From assembly GCA_023375785.1 (NCBI GenBank), contig SZWC01004981.1:90255-154254 (forward strand): 64,000 bases of DNA, written 5' to 3'. A program made the position numbers and the translations under genes. Position 1 is the stretch's first letter. Each line of letters opens with the position of its first letter. The notes beneath the pieces are model-generated. The model was not told the origin of the DNA and did no database searches. It saw only the letters and a program-made list of their open reading frames with translations. Below are positions 1 through 9,438 of this stretch, piece by piece. This stretch comes from Penium margaritaceum (taxonomy: Eukaryota; Streptophyta; Zygnematophyceae; Desmidiales; Peniaceae).

Positions 1-401
1 AAAAAAAAAAAAAAAAAGGGGGGGAGAGGACAGAGGGGGGGACCTTGAGTAGGGCACCCCAGAACAACCCCAGAAGGGGCACCCGAGGAGGGGGCCCCAA
101 AAAAAACAAAAAAGGGAGGATAAAGAGAAAGCGGGTCCGGATCACTGCTACTCGCCAGTGAGGAAGCCAGAACAGCTGTAGTCGTGGCCGCCACGCGTCC
201 GGAGGATGGCGAGGATGACGTGCTAGATGTGGAACGGAGGGCGTGTGCAACCTGGAGCCCACGAGTAATCCGCGTCCAGACGAGCGGCTGCTGGCACTCG
301 AGTTAGCGATGGACGTCTCCACAATTCTAGTAGTGAGCAGAACATTCACTACAACCACTGGATGACGACTGCTCTTATGACTGTTGTTGAACTGATCCAT
401 G

Positions 402-992
402 CTACCCCTTCTTCTTCTTCCCCTGAGCTGCTACTGCAACACCCTGTGTCTGAGTGGGTGTGGGCGGGACCGAAGAGGAGGAGGAAGATGAGGACGTGAT
501 GGAGGATGAAGAAGGAGACTGCAGGAGGGAAGATGGTGGTGATGCGACGACTGTTGTAGCAAGAGAAATCTCTTGATGGGCCACGGCTTCCTCGCGGGCT
601 GAAGTCACCTAGAGGAAGAGCTGATGCGCCTAGGGGAAAAGCTGTAGAGTGGTTGAAAAGGGCTCAAGGACAGCGTTGCTATACCGTGTGAAGATGTCAG
701 TGTACTCAAGGCAAACTCCGAGCATCATCGTACGGAGCGCCCACAACTGTGTGCCTCCTGAGGTCCCAAGGCGCATGTAGATGCGCATGGCGCGTCGCCA
801 GTAATCGGCAGCAGGCGCTGCAGGCCCTTGACAGAGAGAGTGGAAGGCAGGAATGTGTGCTGCACGAGTGGCGTGCGTCTCTGCGGCCATCAGGGATAAG
901 ACCAGATCCCAACCTCCGTGTGGATCGGCATCGGTGCCTGTGCCGGCCTCGCCAAGGAAGGGGCAGAAATCGACGACGGTCTTGCATGGCAT
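402..992 (-). pseudogene. copia gag fragment, opposite in orientation to the adjacent pol
   Basis: Minus-strand frames 630-992 and 402-608 resemble the gag of copia B at 56.2-57.3 kb: both contain DYWRRAMR, then GGTQLWAL, and further on a TSA(R/H)E..(A/V)AHQ stretch followed by a Ser/Pro-rich tail. This is the UBN2-type gag that forms the cytoplasmic particle of copia elements. It sits next to plus-strand protease sequence starting near 1080, where the plus strand matches the later part of the same gag (TIAEL..LLAL). The junction therefore lies at about 995-1080. It is a relic, not a host gene. Confidence 0.7.
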
Positions 993-1079
993 GACATAGA
1001 GGAGTCAGTGCATCGCCCTGGCGATGGCGATGTGCATCGCCCTGGTGATGAGGTCACGACTGCAGCTGTTCCCGCTTCC

Positions 1080-1652
1080 TCACCGGCGAGTAGCAGTGAT
1101 CCGGACCCACGCGACCACACCATCGCTGAGCTCCGACACCTTCTGGCGCTCCACGTTCAGGGAGGTGCGAGTGTGTTTTCATCGTCGGGTGGTCCACAAA
1201 CTGTCTGTCCGTCTGTTCCTGTGGGTCGTGACAACACGTGTGGGGAAGCACAGCCAGCATGTGATGATGATGGACCTGATTGCACCGATTGGGTTCATGA
1301 GTCTCATCTTTGTGCCTTGCGTCGTTCCTCCCCACTGACGGCTCAGAGTGCCTCCGATGCCGAGTGTTCCATTGCCCATTATACATTGACGTCCATCAGT
1401 CGTGACTCCGGTGGCACTTGGATCATCGATTCTTGTGCCACTCATCACATGACGTGTCGTCGTAGTGATTTTGTTGTTCTCAGTCCTGACACGTCTGTCC
1501 ATTCCGTCCGTAAAGGCTCTGGTCAGTCCTTGCCAGTCCATGGTGTTGGAGTTGTATGCTTCGACGGTCCGTGTGGCCCCTTGTACCTTTCCAACGTGTT
1601 GTTTGTGCCTGATCTTATGCTCAGCCTGCTTCTGTGCGTGCTTGCACACTGA
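1080..1652 (+). pseudogene. copia gag C-terminal part and aspartic protease relic
   Basis: The plus-strand frame contains the copia protease signature GTWIIDS.ATHHMT, followed by the flap-like stretch VHSVRKGSGQSLPVHGVG and the VLFVPDL..SLL end. The protease would process the Gag-Pol polyprotein within the particle. Copia B (about 55.37-55.70 kb, minus) and copia C (about 63.7-64.0 kb) have the same arrangement, which supports the call. It is a broken relic. Confidence 0.85.
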
Positions 1653-1819
1653 TGAGTCTCTTTGTGGAGGATACCGCAGACTTAGCGACTGTGAATGCTA
1701 CTGACACACGCAGCGTTGTCCTTCGTGCCTCTGTCGTAGATGATCTGTATCGCGTCTCTCGAACCTCCTCCCCTTGCTCACCTTCCTCCTCCGGTCGGGT
1801 CTATATCACTAGTGTTCTG

Positions 1820-2560
1820 TCTGTAGAACACCAGCGGTTGCTTCATCGCCGCCTATGTCACGTGGGCTCCGATACTGTATCAAAGCTCATTCGGACACAG
1901 CCAGCTCTTGGTCTTGACGCGGCTTCTTTTGAGAAGCCACCCAAGACCGACTGTTTCTTTTTTGCGCTCAGGGGAAGATGCACCGATGCACCTACCGTGA
2001 CTCTCGTTCCCGAGCGCTTCGGCCTCTCGAGCTAGTTCACTCCGACCTTCTCGGTCCTCTTCCGGTCGAATCCCTATCTGATCAGGGCCGGTATGTTCTC
2101 ACTCTGACTGATGACTTTACCCGGATGCGGTGGGTCTACAGCCTGTGTCAAAAGAGCGATGCCGCCCTTGTGGTTTGACTTTGGCTAGTGATGGCTGAGC
2201 GTCGGTCATGTCACACGCTCCATGCTTTCCGCTTGGATCGTGGCGGTGAGTTCCTTGGCGAGGTGGACGGATTCTTTGCTGAGCACGGGCTTTTTCACCA
2301 GGTCTCTGCTCCTGCTACCCCTTAGCAGAATGGTGTTTCCGAGCGCTCGAATCGCACCATGGAGGATGCAGTTCATGCTATGCGGTCTGAGTGCGGTCTC
2401 CCTGAGTCGTTTGTCTTTGAGGGTTTTCCCTACATGACTTGGGTCTGGAACCGCCTCCCGCATGGTCCACTTCCGGACCATATTTCACCGTATGAGCTCT
2501 GGTTTAGACACTGTGCTGACCTTTGTCTTGCTCGTGTCTGAGGATCCCTGGCCTTTGTGT
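1820..2560 (+). pseudogene. copia GAG-pre-integrase and integrase core relic
   Basis: The HHCC zinc region is seen as HRRLCH...KTDCFF, followed by the integrase core with LVHSDLLGPLPVESL, TLTDDFTRMRWVY and DRGGEFLG. The order zinc finger then D..D core is typical of copia integrase, which inserts the cDNA into chromosomes in the nucleus. A near-identical set lies in copia B at 54.5-55.2 kb on the other strand. Interrupted. Confidence 0.85.
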
Positions 2561-3456
2561 GGTACAGCGAGGACCAGCAGGGGTCCAAGGTTTCACATCG
2601 GGGCCGCTTGTGCGTCTTTGTAGGCATTTCCCCGCTGTCAAAGGCCTGGCGCTTCAGGGATCCTACTCGTTGTCGCGTCATTGAGTCACGCGACGTGCTC
2701 TTTTTCGAGTCTCTCACCTACCGTGACCTGACTTCGATCACGGCACTCTCCGCCACACATGTTCCTACCTGTGAGGGTTCTCAGCAGATGGGGGAGAATT
2801 CAACGCCAGCGAGCACCTCTCACCAGGCTGATGTGTGTGCTTGAGCCCCCTTCACCTCTCGCTCTCCGGCCCTTGATGACCCGGCGATCATCGCTGTCGG
2901 TCTAGAGACCTCGCCCGTATAGCCTTTTTCACGCCCCACAGGTGTCCTTGCTTCTAATCCCGCGCCTACTTCTACTCCAGTATTTGCGTCTGCTGGCACT
3001 CCTACCTCTGTGTCAGTTCCAGTCTTACTTGCTCCTGCTCTCACACCCAGCCCCATGTCCCCCACACACGCATCTCCTTGCACGGCATCGCCGGCTGCCT
3101 AGCCTCAGCCCCCATTAGATGTGGTTGTGCCTGTCCCTGAGCCTGAGGTGCGCCCCTCGAGCTCAGGTTACTCGCGTGAGCCCGGTGGCCGTCTTCTACC
3201 ACTGGATTCCGGAGCTCAGCGAGCGTCGGGCCCCGCACCCAAGCGCCCCTCTCGCAGCATCGCGGGTGGTGACCCTGACACAAAGGCCCTAGGCCTGAGT
3301 GTCCACACTGAGCTCACAGAGGTACATCCAGCGTGCCCCGTAGGGCACGATCTCGTCACTCGCGAGTTCCATATTGCTTGTGATGCAGCAGATGATCTTA
3401 TGGGCATCAGGCCTAGCACCGAGGTGTGTGCCCTTGCCACGTAGAGCTCTCCCTCT
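2561..3456 (+). pseudogene. copia integrase C-terminal region and Pro/Ser-rich linker
   Basis: It begins with the KVSHRGRLCVFVGIS..SKAWRF.DPT.R segment typical of the copia integrase tail, then a variable Pro/Thr/Ser/Val-rich linker leading into the reverse transcriptase. The same linker in copia B has expanded into 36 bp tandem repeats, so this segment evolves quickly. Relic. Confidence 0.7.
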
Positions 3457-4452
3457 ATGGCACCCAACCTGGGCACCCTGAGGGAAGCTCTCTCATCACA
3501 GGATGCTGACGCTTGGCACGCTGCTTGCGAGGATGAGCTTCACGGTATCCGAGAGCATAGAGTCTACAAGCTTGTCGACCTTCCGCCTGGGCTGAAGGCT
3601 ATTCGGCTGAAGTGGGTCTTTCGCAAGAAAGTGAAGCCAGTTGGCTCACTGGAACGCTACAAGGCCCGCTTGGTCATCAAGGGGTAGTCTCAAATTGAGG
3701 GCATCGATTACACTGCCACTTTTGCCCCTGTCGTCCGCATGACCTCAGCTCGACCTCTGTTCGATGTAGTGGCTCAGCATGACCGCGAACTGCACCAGAT
3801 GGACGTGAACAGTGCGTTCCTCCATGGCTTTCTAGATGAGGAGATGTACGTGGCTCAGCCACCAGGCTTTGAGGACGGTGACAAGGTCTGGCGCTTGCGC
3901 AAGTCCTTATACGGCTTCAAGCAGTCTCCGCGGTGTTGGAACCGGGAGAACACCGGCACTTTCACTCGTGCGGGATATGTACAGAGCAAGGCAAATCCCT
4001 CTCTCTTCATCCTATCGACACGCGAGCAGTTCACCGCCAAATTGGTCTATGTCGATGACCTTCTGATCACGTCTCGGTCCCTGGAGGCCGTGAATGAGGC
4101 CAAGGCTGTCCTTCCGACTGCTTATAGGATGAAGGACCTCGATCCTGCATCGGTGCTCCTCGGTATGGAGATCGTGCGAGATTGCAGGCGTCGGACACTG
4201 TTGCTGCATGAGGCCCGATACATAGGAGTTGTGGGAGAGTGTTTCAGCAATCTCCTTGGTGTAGTGCCCACTGCTTCCACACCTCTTACACTCAATGGGC
4301 AGGATGCCCTGAAGGTGGATGATCCCACACAGTTGGGGGATACAGTGGACGTGACCTTGTACCTTCGTCTCATCGGATCTTTGATGTACCTGGCCACTAG
4401 CACACGTCTTGACATCGCTTTTGCTATCAACCTCCTCGCTGAGTTCTCGTAG
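3457..4452 (+). pseudogene. copia reverse transcriptase relic (RVT_2)
   Basis: Copia RT motifs appear in order: KWVFRKKVKPVGSLERYKARL, MDVNSAFLHGFLDEEMYV.QPPGF, SLYGFKQSPRCWN and the catalytic LVYVDDLLI box, where YVDD carries the two metal-binding aspartates. RT copies element RNA into cDNA in the particle. The frame after 3739 is open for 237 codons, but the domain as a whole is interrupted. Confidence 0.9.
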
Positions 4453-4482
4453 GCTCCACGTGCCAAAGTCCATCATGCGGCT

Positions 4483-5031
4483 GTGCAAGTGGTGCGCCAC
4501 GTGGTCTTTATGCCGTTCCTCAGACTCTGCTTTCATCAGCAGTGTTCGATGGTCCTTGACGGCTACATTGACAGCAACAGGGCCTGGAGCCCAGATGGAC
4601 GTAGCCATACTGGCTACGTGTTCCTGCTCGGTGGTACTGCTCTGTCTTGGCATAGCGAGAAGCAGGGCTCCATCGCACCTAGCTCGTCGGAGGCAAAGTA
4701 CGTTGCTTTGGGCACAGGGGCTGCTGAGGCAGTATGGCTGCAGTGCCTGTTTCTTGAGCTTGGTCAGTCAGAACCCGCCATTGTGCTTCGTTGCGGCAAC
4801 CAGAGTGCTCTCGCCATTGCGGAGAAATCCGGTGTCTTTCACGCTCACACAAAGCACATTGCGGTTGAGCATCACTTTGTGCGTGACCTGGTGGAGCGAC
4901 ACGTGATCTCCGTCATGTGGGTTGGCACTGACATGCAGTGTGCTGATTTCTTGACGAAGGCACTAGCTTGCGGAAAGTTCCTGGTGGCCATTCGTTCTGT
5001 TGGGGTTTGCCCCATGCCTGAGGGTGGTTGA
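4483..5031 (+). pseudogene. copia RNase H relic
   Basis: Matches the copia-type RNase H: DGYIDSN.AW..DGRSHTGYVF, then SSSEAKYVAL, CGNQSALAIA and the closing HFVRDLVE...VGTDMQCADFLTKAL. It degrades RNA in the RNA:DNA hybrid during replication. The stop at about 5031 lies 92 bp before a purine tract and the 3' LTR, which is the expected spacing for the end of a copia polyprotein. Confidence 0.9.
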
Positions 5032-5133
5032 GTGTGGGATGTGTGTCCGTGTCCCATCTGTTTTGTACTCGCTATTGTACTTGTCCCAGTGATGTACGTG
5101 TATGGACATGCATACCATTGGGTCATGGGGGAG

Positions 5134-5762
5134 TGTTGTGATTTGTGACATTCTTGTACAGTCTACTATGACCACTCGGCCGTGTCCATACTCGTGCAGA
5201 TCCTTGAGGCGGGCCTTGGTGACACCGGTGCAATGACTGGCGGCGGACTACCAGCTTGGAGCTGGCCGACTACCGTTCCAGAGCCCCGGACAGTTCCAGG
5301 ACTCCTTGCTGTTTTTTCTGTAGCTTGCAGGAGTCTTTTCGGGGGACTGGCCATGAGCCTGATTTGCATGTTTTTGCATTGCATGTCCATTGTTTCATGA
5401 TGGATGCATGCATGTGACCAGTTGTAGCGTCTGTCTTGTGATCCTGCACGTCTAGGTTCAGACGGCGTAGCATTCTGACATGTGTGCGCAGAGTTATGGC
5501 CAAAACAATGGATTTAGGCCGGTTTCAGGACAGCTCTTGGACCGCCACGTGCGACACCCGCTGTGGGCCGCGGCAGGTATCTATGCCATGGACCTGTCAT
5601 TTTTAAATTCTCTCTGCAAATGCTATTGAATCATTCAGACACCTTGCCTTATGTCCCCGAGCCAAACTCTTGCCGTTGCGTGCACGACTTGTGACTGTCG
5701 TCACCGTTTGATCAGGCACTGACGCCTGGTCAACGGGAGTGTTGCTAGGAAGCTTCCTTGCA
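5134..5762 (+). repeat. 3' LTR of copia A, with purine tract just upstream
   Basis: Begins TGTTGTGATTTG directly after the purine-rich stretch at 5123-5133 and ends with AGGAAGCTTCCTTGCA. At 629 bp it matches in length and sequence type the 632 bp LTR of copia B (58251-58882, minus). Shared internal landmarks are GACCACTCGGCCGTGTCC near the start and GCCGCGGCAGGTAT near the promoter position. Confidence 0.85.
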
Positions 5763-6286
5763 TATTCTCAGTAACATGTTCTTATACAATGCCACATGGC
5801 ATGTTACCACACAACACTGCACGAAATGACATGACACGTCACGACACGACACGGCACGACACGTCACGACACTACCCGAACCAACACTACACAACACAAT
5901 ACAATTCAACATGACACAAAGTGACACGACGGGACATGGAACGGAATGAGGCGCCACAACATGACATGACATAAAAAAACACACGGATTGAATTCAGATC
6001 TCTGGTGCATGTGTAGCTATGCCTTGTTTTGTGTGGTCTGCACAGATGTAGAATCATTGTATGGTATTGGTGGAACATCGTCAGCGATAAGACACTTAGA
6101 TATAGCCATAAGATTGTACTGTGGTCTGGAGCATTACGGCGCAATACCATGGTGTGCCAAGTATTGGCATAAGTGTTCACGCATTTCATGCATAGGAGTT
6201 TGGAATATGCACAACGGACACACGCGCATTTTTGTTGGTTACTGTTGTAAAGACAGGATTCTAAGTTTCTACAGAACGGCGAGTCC
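5763..6286. repeat. degenerate CACGA-type tandem repeat and unannotated DNA
   Basis: About 5796-5960 is a degenerate short tandem repeat built on ACACGAC/GACACGTC (consensus near CACGA, period 5). The remainder to 6286 has only short open frames and no domain I recognise. Confidence 0.55.
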
Positions 6287-6590
6287 TCATCGACGTCGTG
6301 GGCTATACCTAGGGATGTCGTAGAACCTAAAGAGCAAATCTACGTCATGTGTTTTCTTCAGAAGCTCTAACTTCTTCTTTGGCCAGTCACGGCTCCATGA
6401 CCTTGAAGTCCAGATGCCCGTGGCGTATTGCGTTACTGTCTGATTGGTGCGCAACCGCTCCTCCTCATGGCGTTGCACGGCATTTGGCTCGGGCAAATCT
6501 GGCTCACGCTCCATGTCCCACAAGATGCGTAGGACGATTGGTTTCATCCTGCGACGAAGTTTAATCATAGAAATAGCATGCCAACACTTG
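6287..6590 (-). other. unidentified ORF, possible terminal exon of a minus-strand gene
   Basis: The minus-strand frame ends at 6287 and contains a charged, helix-rich segment (RILWDMEREPDLPEPNAVQR, then KKKLELLKKTHDVDLLFRFY). It lies downstream of two candidate spliced exons at 6721-7006 and a repeat-rich ORF at 7032-8150, all on the same strand, so it could be the last exon of one gene. I do not recognise the family. The codon pattern looks protein-like, but no catalytic motif is visible. Confidence 0.3.
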
Positions 6591-6720
6591 AACAACATGC
6601 AAATGTATGACATGCATGGTATTGAATGGTGTGAATGTGGAGCCGGGAGGAGGGTTGATAAACATTGACAAGCACATGCCAATTGTGCTTGTAGTTGTTA
6701 CGGCCACCATCGTCCAAGCA

Positions 6721-7006
6721 CTAATCAGCTCCGTAGCAGATCATCAGAGCCAGAACCGGCGGTTTGACACCGTTGAAGTAGTTGGCTGGACCCTCGTACC
6801 TGAACTCATGCCAAACTTCTGCAATTCACATGGAGTATGTTTAGAAACAGCGCAAAAAACAAACCTGAAATCATCAACATTTGACAAAAACACAAGGATC
6901 GTACCTCGTACCATTCTGTGACTGGTAAGGATGTACCAGTCACTTCCATTTGGCCATCGATCCGTTCCATCAGAGTTCACCGCAGGGCCAGAGTTGGTGC
7001 GTGTAG
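6721..7006 (-). other. two candidate spliced exons of an unidentified gene
   Basis: An acceptor (GCCGTTGCAG) precedes an exon at 7006-6905 reading NSDGTDRWPNGSDWYILTSH. It ends at a donor (GAG then GTACGA). An acceptor (GTGAATTGCAG) then opens a second exon at 6818-6721 reading VWHEFRYEGPANYFNGVKPP and closing with a stop. The phases agree, with one base carried over from the first exon. The spliced sequence has aromatic, globular-looking content unlike the flanking low-complexity DNA. Family unknown; splice sites predicted by eye. Confidence 0.4.
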
Positions 7007-7031
7007 CTGCAACGGCAAGACGAATGTCCTC

Positions 7032-8150
7032 TCAATGAATATGAACAGTTTTAGGAGGGTGTGATTGGCTGACTGTGGCCGTGCTATTTTTTCCACCTTG
7101 TGATGCACACGCATGTGTGCTCAGTGGAGTTGGATGAGCGGTCGACGGTGGAGCAGGGGCAACAGGTGGTGGAGCCTGAGCTGCTGATGATGATGTAGTG
7201 CCTTCCGGTGCCGTTGCCGTTGGAGGTGCACGTGCACGCGTATGTGTCGCCGATGTCGATGCCGATGCCGATGCCGATGCCGATGTCGTTACACTTGCTG
7301 GAGGAGGTGCACGTGCATGTGTATGAGCAGCCGATGCCGTTGCACTTGCTGGAGGAGGTGCATGTGCACGCGGATGAGCTGCCGATGCCGTTGCCCGTGC
7401 ATTTCCGGGCGATGGAGGTGTGTGTGCACATGCGGCTGCTATTGATGGAGGTGCATGAGTTGGCAATGGTGCACTAGACGGTGATGGTGCATGCTGTGGT
7501 GCATACCCCAGCATTGGACCATACCCAGGTGGGGGCGTGTAACCGGCGTGACCACATACCCTTGCCAAGGCCCATACCCGGGCAGGGGACCAAACCCAGG
7601 AGGGGGAGCATACCCGGGCAGGGGACCGTACCCTGGAGGGGGACCGTACCGGGGAGGGGGACCGTACCCGGGAGGTGGACCATACTCGGGAGGGGGACCA
7701 TACCCGGGAGGGGGACCATACTCGGGCGGGGGGCCATATCCGGGTTGGGGCGCATAACCTGGCACTGGCCCATATGTGGGATGAGGAGCATACCCAAGCC
7801 ATGGCCCATACCCCGTGTGTGGCACATACCCGTACCGAGTTGGTGGCCATTGGCCATACCCGGCTGGTGCTGCATTTGGTGCAGTGGATGAGGAGGGCGC
7901 AGGAACGTCATCATCAAGAATCACACGTGCTAACCTATGCAACAAGTCTTAATCCTCTTGTGGCCGAGCTAATATAGTCTGCTGAGCCAGTGCATCCAAT
8001 CGTTCGATGCAGCGATCAAGACCCCGGAAAAGGCCGGTTTCTAACATTGTCAGGTCTTGTACCGTGGTTGGTGCATGTTGTTGCCACAGATCTTCCTCCC
8101 AAGAAACGTGAGCACTCATGGCTTCACGAATACAGGCGAGCATTGGCCTG
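7032..8150 (-). other. Pro/Gly/Tyr- and Ala/Pro-rich repeat ORF with N-terminal helical segment
   Basis: On the minus strand an acceptor-like GTGCAG near 8153 opens a segment with amphipathic, probably coiled-coil sequence (SWEEDLWQQHAPTTVQDLTM, then LFRGLDRCIERLDALAQQTI). One stop codon follows near 7950. The frame then runs into RLARVILDDDVPAPSSS and about 14 imperfect GYGPPP/GYAPxP units encoded by an 18 bp repeat (7560-7860). A frame change near 7540 leads into Ala/Pro/Thr-rich repeats (7080-7460) encoded by GCCGAT and GGAGGTGCA(C/T)GTGCA(C/T) units. It lies just downstream of the Crypton-type gene and upstream of the exon pair at 6721-7006. It could be a host gene, a degraded gene or a transposon-borne ORF. 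Confidence 0.4.
7560..7860. repeat. 18 bp minisatellite encoding GYGPPP on the minus strand
   Basis: Direct repeats of CATACCCGGGAGGGGGAC-like 18-mers, best preserved at 7600-7745 with several nearly identical copies. The period is a multiple of three, so the minus-strand hexapeptide frame stays open through the array. Confidence 0.75.
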
Positions 8151-8199
8151 CACAATGTACATTTTTTTTTAGTAAGAGATTGGAACGAATCAGTGCATA

Positions 8200-9187
8200 G
8201 GAATGCAATGCAATGCGTTGCAGAGCATTGCAGTGCAGTGCATTGCATTGCATTGCAGTGCAATGAATTGCATTGCATTGCATTGCATTGCAGCATTGTA
8301 ATGCATTGCACTGCATTACATTGCAGTGCATTGGATTGCAGCATTTCATTGCAATGCTCTGCATTGCAATACATTTCATTGCAGTGCAATGCACTGCAAT
8401 GCAATGCAATGCAATGCAATGCAATGCAATGCAATGGAAATCATTGCATTGCATTGCATTGCTGCATTGCATTGCATTGTATTGAATTGCATTGCACTAC
8501 ATTGCATTGCATTGCAATGCTTTGCATTGCATTGCATTTCAATTCTTTGCTTTGCACTGCAATGCTTTGCATTGCGGTGCATTGCAGTATTGCATTGCAA
8601 TGCTTTGCATTGCAGCATTGTAGTTTATTGCACTGCATTACATTGCATTGCAATGATTTGCATTGCATCGCAATGCTTTGCTTTGCATTGCAATGCATTG
8701 CAGCTTTGCATTGCAATGCTTTGCTTTGCATTGCAGTGCATTGCAGCATTGCATTGCATTGCATTGAATTGCATTGCATTGCATTGCATTGCATTGCATT
8801 GCAGTATTGCAATGCAATGCTTTGCATTCCAATGCAATGCAAGGCAGCATTATGCAATGCTTTGCAGTGCAGTGCAGTGCAGAGCAGTGCAGTGCAGTGC
8901 AGTGTAGTGCAGTGCAGTGCAGTGCAGTGCAGTGCAGTACAGTGCAGTGCAGTGTAGTGGAGTGCAGTGGTGTGTAGTGCAGTGCAGTACAGTGCAGTGC
9001 AGTGTAGTGCAGTGCAGTGTAGTGCCTTGCAGAGCTATGCAGTGCAGTGCAGTGCAGTGCAGTGCTGTGTAGTACAGTGCCGTGCAGTGCAGTGCCGTGC
9101 AGTGCAGTGCAGTGCAGTGCAATGCAGTGCAGTGAAGTGCAGTGCAGTGCAGTGCAGTGTAGTGCAGTGCAGTGAAGTGTAGTGCAA
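8200..9187. repeat. 1 kb pentanucleotide array, TGCAT/TGCAA type changing to TGCAG type
   Basis: From about 8200 to 8865 the DNA is a run of ATGCA/TTGCA pentamers with occasional slips. From about 8866 to 9187 it switches to GTGCA pentamers. Every unit keeps the self-complementary core TGCA. Long open frames on both strands through this tract (up to 279 codons) are repeat artefacts: a five-base unit cycles through all three frames without stops. It probably lies between exons of the minus-strand genes or just outside them. Confidence 0.9.
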
Positions 9188-9438
9188 ACCAGAAAATGCA
9201 ATGCCCGTTCGCATCTCACCTTCCCACTCCCCTCCCTGCCTCATCTCCCACCCTCATTTGCATTGCTTCCCCCACGTCCGCGCCTCCCCTCCCCTCCCCT
9301 ACCCACAACCCCCCCTCCTCACCTACACATCATCCCATACAAAGAAACTTACTGAGCAAAGAGGTCAGTTAGCCATCATTTTGCAGCTGCAGTTCCGGAA
9401 TCAGTGCTGAAGTAGTCTTGGATGAGAACTCTCCAAAA
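9188..9438. other. C-rich spacer plus 3' end of the Crypton-type gene region
   Basis: 9215-9330 is pyrimidine-rich (CCCTCCCC, CCCACCCC) without a gene. About 9360-9438 on the minus strand reads FWRVLIQDYFSTDSG just beyond a stop. This resembles the tail that follows the catalytic domain in Crypton-type recombinases, so the ancestral coding region may have reached here. Confidence 0.35.

Larger units (their letters stand above)
1..5762 (+). mobile_element. Ty1/copia LTR retrotransposon (copia A), broken, 5' LTR not in window
   Basis: Domains follow copia order on the plus strand: protease, GAG-pre-integrase, integrase, a proline-rich linker, reverse transcriptase, RNase H, purine tract and 3' LTR. 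The gag part at the left end reads on the opposite strand, so the element is a head-to-head composite or carries an inversion. The pol part is an old copy with roughly ten interruptions. Its LTR is the same type and length as those of the copia element at 50-59 kb. The first 130 bases are A/G homopolymer-like and may be a contig end. The family assignment is secure; the outer left boundary is unknown. Confidence 0.9.

Noticed and set aside
918-1652. 244-codon frame as a host gene
   Set aside because: It contains the copia protease signature and lies in element order.
8118-8957. 279-codon open frame and several overlapping ones
   Set aside because: Product of the pentanucleotide repeat, which lacks stops in all frames; composition is only Cys/His/Ala/Met/Gln repeats.
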